Part shown: piece by piece, positions 1-5,481 of the stretch
Layout: each line of letters begins with the position of its first letter
Position numbering within the stretch: position 1 is the stretch's first letter
Assembly: GCA_945833725.1 (NCBI GenBank)
Contig: CAMAFU010000052.1
Coordinates: 1-9,248 of the forward strand
Direction of reading: 5' to 3'
DNA length: 9,248 bases
Source of the DNA: an uncultured Treponema sp.
Lineage (GTDB): Bacteria; Spirochaetota; Spirochaetia; Treponematales; Treponemataceae
Translations under genes and position numbers: made by a program
Notes under the pieces: model-generated
Databases searched by the model: none
What the model was told of the DNA's origin: nothing
The model's input: only the letters and a program-made list of their open reading frames with translations

Positions 1-87
1 AGGGATAGTAGTGGCGCCGAAGGCGTTCCGAAGCACAGCGTAGGAATGAAACCACGAATAGCCCGACCCCGCAAGGGGAAGCGCCCT
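1..87. repeat. GC-rich structured intergenic element, likely dispersed repeat or structured RNA
   Basis: This stretch is 53 of 87 bases G or C, in sharp contrast with the AT-rich DNA after it. It can fold as a closed structure: AGGG at 1-4 pairs with CCCT at 84-87; GTGG at 11-14 pairs with CCAC at 52-55. Inside that second stem sit two abutting hairpins, CGCC-GAA-GGCG at 15-25 and TTCC (26-29) with GGAA (43-46). On the 3' side, CCCC-GCAA-GGGG at 67-78 is a perfect hairpin with a GNRA-type loop. No long ORF crosses it. From memory, intergenic elements with similar wording (GGGGTCGGGCTATTCG ... TATCCCT on the other strand) recur in many Bacteroidota and Treponema genomes, but I cannot name the family. 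It may extend left of the window. Whether it is transcribed is unknown. Confidence 0.55.
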
Positions 88-98
88 TAAAAACTGTG

Positions 99-127
99 TT
101 GAACTATTTGGCATTTTTTATTATTAT
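99..127 (+). promoter_or_regulatory. Predicted sigma-70 promoter of efp
   Basis: TTGAAC at 99-104 and TATTAT at 122-127 are separated by 17 nt. Transcription would start near 134, giving a leader of about 28 nt that contains the GAGG ribosome binding site at 149-152. The site lies immediately after the GC-rich element. Pattern match only. Confidence 0.6.
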
Positions 128-161
128 AAAACAAATTAAGTTTTTTTTGAGGTAGCATATC

Positions 162-731
162 ATGTTGATGACAAATGAAATTAGGGTTGGAACTGCTTTT
201 ATGTACGAAGGCAATCCCCTTATGGTTCAGAAAATGCTCGGTCAGAAAGGTGGACGCCAGGGCATGGTTACAAAACTCAGAGTAGCAAACATCGTTACTG
301 GATCTACTATGGATTTGGGACTTGATGCCGGAGAAAAATTCGAAGAAGTTGAACTGGTAGAAAAAAATGTAAAACTTTCTTACATCGATGGCAACGATTA
401 TCATTTTATGGATCAGGAAACTTACGATGATATTACTCTGGACAAAGATTATCTTGGTGACAATGCCGGTTACATTTCTCCAGATGATGATTACGATATT
501 AAAGTTACTTACTACAACGAAAAGCCTGTAGGAATCCGTCTGCCTGTAAATGTTACCCGCACAATTACATATTGTGAACCAGGTGTTAAAGGCGATACTT
601 CTGGAAAATCTACTAAACCTGCTACTCTTGATACAGGTATGGAAGTTAAAGTTCCTTTATTCTGTAATACAGACGACCGCATTGTTATTGATACAAGAGA
701 CGGTTCTTTTGTAGAACGGGCAAAAAACTAG
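162..731 (+). CDS. efp: Elongation factor P
   Basis: The 189-aa product is a full-length EF-P, which binds ribosomes between the P and E sites and relieves stalling at polyproline stretches. The N-terminal KOW-like domain (about 1-65) carries the loop GQKGGRQGM at 27-35, followed by KLRVANIVTG; the OB domains follow, with the family signature near VTRTITYCEPGVKGDTS and a C-terminal region ending in the DTRDGSFVERA type. Aligning with E. coli EF-P through the shared glycine, proline and asparagine positions places Arg32 where E. coli has the beta-lysylated Lys34. Arginine here is the hallmark of EF-Ps rhamnosylated by EarP, although the surrounding loop is not the classic proteobacterial one. 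Two ATGs are possible (162 and 168). GAGG at 149-152 lies 9 nt before the first, so I chose 162. The gene is monocistronic, with its own promoter and terminator. No EarP, EpmA/B or YmfI gene is in the window. Confidence 0.96.
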   Translation: MLMTNEIRVGTAFMYEGNPLMVQKMLGQKGGRQGMVTKLRVANIVTGSTMDLGLDAGEKFEEVELVEKNVKLSYIDGNDYHFMDQETYDDITLDKDYLGDNAGYISPDDDYDIKVTYYNEKPVGIRLPVNVTRTITYCEPGVKGDTSGKSTKPATLDTGMEVKVPLFCNTDDRIVIDTRDGSFVERAKN

Positions 732-739
732 TTTTATAA

Positions 740-772
740 AGGCGGCGGGAGTTTTTCCTGCCGTTTTTTTTT
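740..772 (+). terminator. Rho-independent terminator of efp
   Basis: CGGCGGGA at 743-750 pairs with TCCTGCCG at 756-763 (8 bp with one G-U), with a 5-nt loop, followed by nine T residues at 764-772. It starts 11 nt after the efp stop codon. This is the clearest terminator in the window. Confidence 0.9.
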
Positions 773-791
773 GCCCTTTTGCCAAAAATTT

Positions 792-820
792 TTGCCTCAA
801 AATATGTGTAAAAATATAGA
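792..820 (+). promoter_or_regulatory. Predicted promoter of the PucR-like/MarR operon
   Basis: TTGCCT at 792-797 and TATAGA at 815-820 are 17 nt apart. The position, after the efp terminator and about 35 nt before the first start codon, fits a promoter for the two regulatory genes. An 11-nt direct repeat (803-813 and 834-844) has one copy in the spacer next to the -10 and one copy in the leader, as expected for an operator. Confidence 0.45.
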
Positions 821-844
821 AATCCTGAGAATGTATGTGTAAAA
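803..844 (+). repeat. 11-bp direct repeat around promoter, candidate operator
   Basis: TATGTGTAAAA occurs at 803-813 and again at 834-844, a period of 31 nt or roughly three helical turns, so both copies would face the same side of the DNA. The first copy lies between the predicted -35 and -10 boxes and the second lies just upstream of the start codon. A natural candidate ligand is the MarR protein encoded downstream, but nothing in the sequence proves this. Confidence 0.4.
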
Positions 845-854
845 TCAACGGAGT

Positions 855-1091
855 ATGGCTCTTTCTGTTCGTAAAATTTTTGACAGGATTAAAAATAAAT
901 ACAGGCTGTCTCTTATTGCTGGCAGTTTAGGTCTTTCCCGTACTGTAAGCTGGGTTTACTATTCTGAAGATTCTTCGACTGTAGATTATATTCGTGGCGG
1001 AGAAATTGCCATTACCCTTGGTGTTTTTTTGGAAAGATACGGCGATAATGTTTGCGATGATGAAGGGCATCTGCTGAATTTTCGCCCGTAA
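855..1091 (+). CDS. Small protein with truncated PucR N-terminal domain
   Basis: The 78-aa product matches the first part of the PucR (purine catabolism regulator) N-terminal domain: a segment GLSRTVSWVYYSED followed by IRGGEIAITLG, equivalent to the family's 'GLDRPVRWVHVSE ... LRGGELLLTTG' block. The family domain is usually about 120 aa and is followed by a GGDEF-like region and a C-terminal helix-turn-helix. Here the protein stops shortly after the signature with a short tail, and no continuation is found in another frame before the next gene. It has no DNA-binding domain of its own. The only in-frame ATG is at 855; GGAG at 850-853 is just 1 nt before it, an unusually tight and probably weak ribosome binding site, and a stop at 840-842 excludes an earlier start. 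It is 9 nt upstream of the MarR gene. It could be a free-standing sensory or partner domain, or the relic of a larger regulator. Confidence 0.65.
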   Translation: MALSVRKIFDRIKNKYRLSLIAGSLGLSRTVSWVYYSEDSSTVDYIRGGEIAITLGVFLERYGDNVCDDEGHLLNFRP

Positions 1092-1100
1092 AATTAAAAA

Positions 1101-1550
1101 ATGGAAAAAAATATTTATACAAAAGATTCAATTTTAAGCCTTATAAGCCGCATCCACTCTTTAAGTCAGGATTTCCTTCAAAAAAAAATGGAAGATGAAG
1201 GACTTTTTAAACTTGCTACGAGCCACGGAAACATTCTTTTTGTTTTAGGTCGTTTTAAAAGCCTTTCTTTAGGGGAGCTGGCAGAAAAAATCAACCGCGA
1301 TAAATCTACGGCAACTGTTCTTGTGCGTAAGCTGGAAAAAGAAGGTTTTATTTTTATGGAAAAAGATTCTTCTGATTCCCGCAAAAAAATTATCCGGCTT
1401 TCCGAAAAAGGAATGAAATTCAACAATGCTACGGAAAATCTTTCCCGTCAGCTTATTTCTTCTGCCTTTTCCAGTTTCAGCGATAACGAAAAAGAAGAAC
1501 TTCTTTCCCTTCTTTATAGAATTTACGAAAACCTTTACAATGCCGTATAG
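1101..1550 (+). CDS. MarR-family winged helix-turn-helix transcriptional regulator
   Basis: The 149-aa product has MarR length and layout: N-terminal dimerisation helices, then the winged helix at about 55-105 (SLGELAEKINRDKSTATVL as recognition region, VRKLEKEGFI, and the wing). The wing contains DSSDSRKK at 89-96 and IIRLSEKG, the conserved D-x-R wing signature of the family. The C-terminal helices complete the dimer interface. MarR proteins usually repress nearby operons and are released by small ligands or thiol chemistry; here there is no cysteine, so a cysteine redox switch is unlikely. No Shine-Dalgarno sequence is visible before ATG 1101, and the gene follows the PucR-like ORF by 9 nt, which suggests translation by coupling. 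Likely targets (inference) are its own promoter or the downstream genes. Confidence 0.9.
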   Translation: MEKNIYTKDSILSLISRIHSLSQDFLQKKMEDEGLFKLATSHGNILFVLGRFKSLSLGELAEKINRDKSTATVLVRKLEKEGFIFMEKDSSDSRKKIIRLSEKGMKFNNATENLSRQLISSAFSSFSDNEKEELLSLLYRIYENLYNAV

Positions 1551-1581
1551 AGAAGGCAAGCCCTTGTTTTGCAGTTGTTTT

Positions 1582-1610
1582 TTTACCGATTTAAAAAAAT
1601 ATGATACAAT
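1582..1610 (+). promoter_or_regulatory. Predicted extended -10 promoter of the ASKHA-protein gene
   Basis: TGA followed by TACAAT (1602-1610) forms an extended -10 element. TTTACC at 1582-1587, 17 nt upstream, is a partial -35. The start would be near 1617, giving a leader of about 70 nt that contains two overlapping inverted repeats (1626-1651). Confidence 0.5.
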
Positions 1611-1625
1611 AGGAGCGTTTAATAG

Positions 1626-1658
1626 CTGTAAATTACAGGAATTAAATCCTGATTTTTT
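1626..1658 (+). promoter_or_regulatory. Overlapping inverted repeats in leader, possible operator or attenuator
   Basis: CTGTAAATTACAG at 1626-1638 is a perfect 6+6 palindrome around one central A. CAGGA (1636-1640) and TCCTG (1647-1651) form a second inverted repeat that shares the CAG of the first, followed by A and six Ts (1653-1658). Only one hairpin can form at a time in RNA. As DNA, the first palindrome is also a plausible dimer binding site. Both stems are short, so a functional role is uncertain. Confidence 0.3.
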
Positions 1659-1686
1659 GACTTTGCAATTTTTACAAGGATAACCA

Positions 1687-3117
1687 ATGCTTATTCAGAC
1701 TGATGGTGTTATGCCGGAGTTACCGGAAGAAGATTACGGAGAGTTATCGCTGGCAGAAGCCGGCATTGCGGTAGATGTGGGGACTTCAACAGTGGCAATG
1801 TCACTGTGGTCGCTGGCTCAAAAAAAATGTCTCGCCTGTGTGGCAGAAAAAAACTGCCAGATGCGTTACGGTTATGATGTTATCCGCCGTATTTCTTATG
1901 CTTCCCGCAAGCCTGTAACAGGTTCTTCCCAAACTGTGGAATCCGGTCCGTCTGCTCTTCATTACTGCATTATTTCTCAATTGGAAAAAATGTTTTCAAA
2001 ACTTGTGGCTCTTTCTTCATCTAAAGTGGAAAGGGGAGTTAGAATAAATGTAAGGCGTATTGTTATTACGGGAAACACTACCATGCTGAGTTTTGTATGC
2101 GGTTTTCCTGTTGATACAATGGCGGCGGCTCCTTTTAAAGTTCCGAGTTATTTCGGTTTTTCTGCTTTATGGAATGATGTAAGGCTTGGAAAAATCAACG
2201 ATAAATGCGTTAGCCTTGATTCTCCCACTCCTCAGGTTTTACAGCTTTTTTCTTCCAGCGTAATTGATGATGATACAGCTGTTTATTTTCCTCCTTGTGT
2301 AGGTGCTTTTATTGGTGCAGATTTAATCTGTTCCATGCTTTCTGCCGGCTTTCCATCCCCAAAAGCTGATTCTGTCTGTAACAGTTGGGAACTTCCTGCA
2401 AAAGCTCCTATTCTTCTGGCCGACATTGGAACAAACTCCGAAATTGCCCTTTTTATTCCGCCGGAAAATAACAAAGACGGCAAAATTCTCTGTACTTCTG
2501 CAGCGGCCGGTCCTGCTTTTGAAGCGGCAAATATTGACTGCGGCATGAGTTCTGTTCCCGGTGCCATCGACAGAATTGACTGTAACGGTGAACTTTTCTG
2601 CCATGTAATTGGAGATATTCCTGCAAAAGGCATTTGCGGTTCTGGTTTAATAAGCGGCTGTGCAACATTACTGCGTCACCGGTTTATCGACAGATATGGC
2701 GTTATTCAAAAATCAGTTTCTAAGCTTGCCGACGGTGCTGTCTGCATTTCTTTAACGCCGGCTGTTTATATTTCCCAGCAGGATATAAGAAACATGCAGC
2801 TGGCAAAATCTGCTGTTTTTACGGGGCTTTCCTATATGATTGAAAGGTCGCCTTCTGTTCCTGTTTTTTGTGTAGCCGGTGGTTTTGGCTCTCACATAAA
2901 TATGGACGATGCCTGTGCAGTTGGTCTTGTTCCCGAAAAATTAAAAGATCGTTGCGTTAATATTGGAAACGGTGCCCTTCAGGGGGCGGCGGCTCTGCTT
3001 TTTTCTAAAAAACTTCGTAATAAGGCAGTGGAACTGGCAAAATTTTCTTTTCAGATAAATCTTGCGGCTGTTCCAGATTTTCAAAACAGATATATAAGTG
3101 CCATAGATTTTCCTTAA
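1687..3117 (+). CDS. RACo-like ASKHA-domain (DUF4445-type) ATPase lacking the ferredoxin domain
   Basis: The 476-aa product has the ASKHA fold of the RACo/RamA family, which use ATP to drive electron transfer that reactivates corrinoid proteins in methyl transfer. Visible motifs in order: GIAVDVGTSTV (26-36, phosphate-1 loop), YGYDVIRRI (61-69), GNTTM (129-133), PPCVGAFIGAD, DIGTNSE (246-252, phosphate-2), SAAAGPAFE, KGICGSGLI, and VAGGFGSHI (from 396) ending in IGNGALQGAA. Family members normally begin with a [2Fe-2S] ferredoxin domain; this one starts about 25 residues before the ASKHA core and has no such cysteine cluster. It does have C48, C51 and C57 (CX2CX5C), the last replacing the proline of the usual N-P-Q motif. 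AAGGA at 1676-1680, 6 nt before ATG 1687, supports the start. No corrinoid protein or methyltransferase gene is near, so its partner is unknown. Confidence 0.88.
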   Translation: MLIQTDGVMPELPEEDYGELSLAEAGIAVDVGTSTVAMSLWSLAQKKCLACVAEKNCQMRYGYDVIRRISYASRKPVTGSSQTVESGPSALHYCIISQLEKMFSKLVALSSSKVERGVRINVRRIVITGNTTMLSFVCGFPVDTMAAAPFKVPSYFGFSALWNDVRLGKINDKCVSLDSPTPQVLQLFSSSVIDDDTAVYFPPCVGAFIGADLICSMLSAGFPSPKADSVCNSWELPAKAPILLADIGTNSEIALFIPPENNKDGKILCTSAAAGPAFEAANIDCGMSSVPGAIDRIDCNGELFCHVIGDIPAKGICGSGLISGCATLLRHRFIDRYGVIQKSVSKLADGAVCISLTPAVYISQQDIRNMQLAKSAVFTGLSYMIERSPSVPVFCVAGGFGSHINMDDACAVGLVPEKLKDRCVNIGNGALQGAAALLFSKKLRNKAVELAKFSFQINLAAVPDFQNRYISAIDFP

Positions 3118-3143
3118 TTTATGGAAATTATAAAAGTTCATCC

Positions 3144-3173
3144 TTGCACTGTAAATTGCACTGTCACTAGTGC
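3144..3173 (+). promoter_or_regulatory. Tandem TTGCACTGT repeats, candidate operator
   Basis: TTGCACTGT occurs at 3144-3152 and 3156-3164 (period 12). The second copy also opens an inverted repeat, GCACT (3158-3162) with AGTGC (3169-3173). The cluster sits 25-50 nt before the lipoprotein start. I see no convincing promoter here: a -10 spaced from either TTGCAC would fall too close to, or within, the ribosome binding site region. Confidence 0.35.
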
Positions 3174-3197
3174 GGTGTGTTTTATCATGGAGGTAAA

Positions 3198-4199
3198 ATG
3201 AAAAAAATTGCATTTGTTTTCTGGTGTTTTGTTTGTTTATCTGTAATATTTTTCTTTCCGTCCTGCAGAAAAAAATCTTCTGACAGAGAAACTATTGTTT
3301 TAAAGGCTGCTGATATTCACGGAGAAAATTATCCTACTGTTTTGGGGTTAAAAGAATTTTCCAGACTTGTTAAGCAGCGTTCTGGCGGAAGAATTATTAT
3401 CGAAGTTATTTCTGGAGGAGCAGCCGGAACGGAAATTGAATCTATGGAAAAAGTTCAGTTCGGTAAACTGGATTTTGCCAGGGTTTCCATTTCTCCTCTT
3501 TCTTCTATAGCACCAAATCTGGAAATGCTTCTTCTTCCCGGAGAATTTACAAGTGAACTTCATTTTTGGAAAGTTATAGACGGTCCTATTGGCGACAACC
3601 TGTTAAAAGATTTGGAAAAATACGGTTTTTACGGCCTTTGTTACTACGATTCCGGGGCAAGGAGTTTTTATACTTCAACAAAAATTACTTCCCTTTCCGA
3701 TCTTAAAGGCATGAAAATCCGTGTACAGCGTTCTCCGATTATGCTGGAGTTTATAAATGCCCTTGGTGCAATTCCTGTTCCCCTTTCTTTTCAGGATGTT
3801 GAAAAAGCCTTTGAAGACGGTTCTCTTGATGCGGCAGAAAACAATATTCCATCCTACGAAACAAGCGGTCATTATAAAAAAGCCCCTTATTATTTTAAAA
3901 ACAATCACATGCGGATGCCGGAAGTTATTGTAGGTTCCAAAAAAACTTTGAGTCAGCTTCCAGAAAGTGATTTAAAAATCATTTTTGATGCGGCAAAAGA
4001 CTCGGCAGCACTGCAAAATCTTTTATGGCTGGAATACGAACAGACTGCTGAAGAAAAACTTAAAAATGAAGGCGTACAGTTTATAAATCCAAATCAAAAT
4101 GAACTTAAAATGCAAATGGAAAAGTTGAATAAAGATTTTTTTAAGAAATTTACTCCTGAACAGCAGAAACTTATCCGCCAGATTGAAAGTGCATTGTGA
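3198..4199 (+). CDS. TRAP transporter solute-binding lipoprotein, DctP family
   Basis: The 333-aa product is a DctP-type periplasmic binding protein. Residues 1-23 form a lipoprotein signal: MKK, a hydrophobic stretch, then FFPSC with Cys23 as the likely lipidated residue, so the protein would be tethered to a membrane. The mature part follows the family: LKAADIHGENYPT, a long lobe with SGGRIIIEV and GGAAGTE, then LSDLKGMKIRVQRSP, whose Arg175 corresponds to the conserved arginine that grips the ligand carboxylate (or another anionic group), then AFEDGSLDAAENNIP. Ligands of the family include C4-dicarboxylates, sugar acids and sulfonates; which one applies here cannot be read. GGAGG at 3189-3193, 4 nt before ATG 3198, and the signal peptide fix the start; an upstream in-frame ATG at 3177 would precede the signal. 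The required DctQ and DctM subunits are absent; the next gene is a YeiH transporter. Confidence 0.92.
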   Translation: MKKIAFVFWCFVCLSVIFFFPSCRKKSSDRETIVLKAADIHGENYPTVLGLKEFSRLVKQRSGGRIIIEVISGGAAGTEIESMEKVQFGKLDFARVSISPLSSIAPNLEMLLLPGEFTSELHFWKVIDGPIGDNLLKDLEKYGFYGLCYYDSGARSFYTSTKITSLSDLKGMKIRVQRSPIMLEFINALGAIPVPLSFQDVEKAFEDGSLDAAENNIPSYETSGHYKKAPYYFKNNHMRMPEVIVGSKKTLSQLPESDLKIIFDAAKDSAALQNLLWLEYEQTAEEKLKNEGVQFINPNQNELKMQMEKLNKDFFKKFTPEQQKLIRQIESAL

Positions 4200-4207
4200 G
4201 GTTTTTT

Positions 4208-5290
4208 ATGAATATTTCAAAAGATTCAAAATTGTACGGTATTATTCTTTCTCTTTTGATTGCCGTTTCTTCATGGTTTTTAGGAAAACTTCTTCCTGTT
4301 GTAGGAGGCCCTGTTTTTGCAATTATTATTGGAATGGTGGCTGCGGTTTTTATAAAATCAAAGGATTCTTTCAGTGCAGGAATAAAATTCTGTTCAAAAA
4401 AAGTCCTTCAGTGGGCAGTAATACTTCTTGGATTTGGACTTGATTTAGGTGTCGTTGCAAAAACCGGCGTTCAGTCCCTTCCCATAATCCTTTCCACAAT
4501 AACAGTTTCCCTTGTAGTTTCCTTTATCCTTTGCAAGGTTATGAAAATTCCTTCAAAAATATCAACACTTATTGGAGTAGGTTCTTCAATATGCGGAGGT
4601 TCTGCAATTGCTGCAACAGCTCCTGTAATTTCCGCCGATGATGAAGAAGTTGCCCAGTCAGTTTCCGTAATTTTTTTCTTCAATGTGCTGGCCGCCGTTA
4701 TTTTCCCATATTTTGGTCAGCTGGCAGGTTTTTCTACAGTATCAGGAGAAGCTTTCGGAATTTTTGCAGGAACAGCAGTAAACGATACTTCAAGCGTAAC
4801 AGCCGCCGCTTCAACTTGGGATGCAATGTACAATCTAGGCTCACAAACTTTAGATAAGGCAGTAACCGTAAAACTTACCCGTACCATTGCAATTATACCG
4901 ATTACTCTGGTTCTTGCACTTTACGAAGTCGTTAAATCCAAAAAAGCACCGCAGAATAACCAGATGGAAGGGGAAAATTCAAAAATAAAATTCGACTTAA
5001 AAAAAATATTTCCTTTTTTCATTCTTTGGTTTGTTCTTGCATCAGTAGTTACTACTTTGTGTCATGAATTTCTCCCGGATAATCTTATGGTTTATGCCAA
5101 TGCTTCTTTTACATTTTTAAAAACCCTAAGCAAATTTTTTATTGTTCTTGCAATGGCTGCCATAGGCCTTAATACAGACATAATAAAACTTGTAAAAACC
5201 GGGGGAAAACCTCTTTTAATGGGCGCGTGCTGCTGGATTTCCATTACTGCCGTAAGTCTTTTAATGCAGCATATTTTAAAAATCTGGTAA
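4208..5290 (+). CDS. YeiH/UPF0324 family putative sulfate exporter
   Basis: The 360-aa product is a polytopic inner-membrane protein of about ten hydrophobic segments, matching the UPF0324/YeiH (Cons_hypoth698, putative sulfate exporter) family. Signatures seen: GGPVFAIIIGM near the N-terminus, VILLGFGLDL, VGSSICGGSAIAATAP (GSSICGG at 125-131), FGIFAGTAVNDTSSVTAAA (GTAVNDTS at 188-195), DKAVTVKLTR, and AAIGLNTDI near the C-terminus. Transport by the family is poorly proven; the sulfate-export label rests mostly on gene neighbourhoods in sulfonate-degrading bacteria. A GTG at 4196 in the same frame would overlap the previous gene. ATG 4208 is preferred because GAGG at 4198-4201 lies 6 nt before it. 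That GAGG overlaps the TGA stop of the binding-protein gene (4197-4199), so the two are probably translated together. Confidence 0.9.
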   Translation: MNISKDSKLYGIILSLLIAVSSWFLGKLLPVVGGPVFAIIIGMVAAVFIKSKDSFSAGIKFCSKKVLQWAVILLGFGLDLGVVAKTGVQSLPIILSTITVSLVVSFILCKVMKIPSKISTLIGVGSSICGGSAIAATAPVISADDEEVAQSVSVIFFFNVLAAVIFPYFGQLAGFSTVSGEAFGIFAGTAVNDTSSVTAAASTWDAMYNLGSQTLDKAVTVKLTRTIAIIPITLVLALYEVVKSKKAPQNNQMEGENSKIKFDLKKIFPFFILWFVLASVVTTLCHEFLPDNLMVYANASFTFLKTLSKFFIVLAMAAIGLNTDIIKLVKTGGKPLLMGACCWISITAVSLLMQHILKIW

Positions 5291-5410
5291 AGCTTTTGGT
5301 CTCTTTGCGCACTTTCGCTTTTTGCTTCATCCCTTTACTTTGTTTTGGGATGGCAAAGTCGGTGCTTCAAACCTTGCTTCGGAATTTTACCCCTGCGGAA
5401 TTTTACTTAG
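5291..5410. repeat. Hairpin-containing spacer element
   Basis: This 191-nt gap between the two transporter genes contains a bulged inverted repeat: TTTGC-TT-CATCCC (5321-5333) pairs with GGGATG-GCAAA (5347-5357), 11 bp around a 13-nt loop. A small GCG-CACTTT-CGC hairpin (5307-5318) followed by five Ts precedes it and might act as a weak terminator for the upstream operon. Two copies of CGGAATTTTAC lie at 5380-5390 and 5396-5406. The ATCCC/GGGAT and TTCGGAA wording recalls the element at 1-87, so this may be a decayed, AT-rich relative; that link is weak. Confidence 0.4.
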
Positions 5411-5428
5411 ATTTTACTTTTATTTAAC
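5384..5428 (+). promoter_or_regulatory. ATTTTAC repeats upstream of permease promoter
   Basis: ATTTTAC occurs at 5384-5390, 5400-5406 and 5411-5417, with a near copy ATTTAAC at 5422-5428; the last three are spaced 11 nt apart, one helical turn. They lead directly into the predicted -10 box at 5441. They could be binding sites for an activator, or simply low-complexity AT-rich DNA. Confidence 0.3.
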
Positions 5429-5437
5429 TTTCTTTTT

Positions 5438-5446
5438 TGCTAGAAT
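5438..5446 (+). promoter_or_regulatory. Extended -10 promoter of the permease operon
   Basis: TGC followed by TAGAAT is an extended -10 element. No good -35 is seen at the right distance, which extended -10 promoters tolerate. The start would be near 5453, leaving about 29 nt of leader with TGGAG at 5471-5475. Confidence 0.45.
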
Positions 5447-5481
5447 TAGCCGTAATTTTTTTTCATACTGTGGAGTTTTTT

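Noticed and set aside
87..404. Minus-strand ORF of 105 aa over the efp promoter and start
   Set aside because: It overlaps a certain efp gene on the opposite strand, has low-complexity Phe-rich composition and no family resemblance.
1556..1588. Terminator after the MarR gene
   Set aside because: The possible GCAA/TTGC stem is only 4 bp, too weak to call, although a T-rich run follows.
1426..1683. Plus-strand ORF of 85 aa after the MarR winged helix
   Set aside because: It is an out-of-frame reading of the MarR C-terminus running into the promoter region; no ribosome binding site and no protein-like motifs.
2283..2633. Minus-strand ORFs inside the ASKHA gene
   Set aside because: These are shadows created by the codon pattern of the well-supported plus-strand gene.
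3177..3197. Earlier ATG of the binding lipoprotein
   Set aside because: It would put seven extra residues before the signal peptide and has no ribosome binding site, whereas ATG 3198 has GGAGG 4 nt upstream.
4183..4443. Plus-strand 86-aa ORF at the start of the YeiH gene
   Set aside because: It lies in another frame over the conserved YeiH N-terminus and is Cys/Phe-rich noise.
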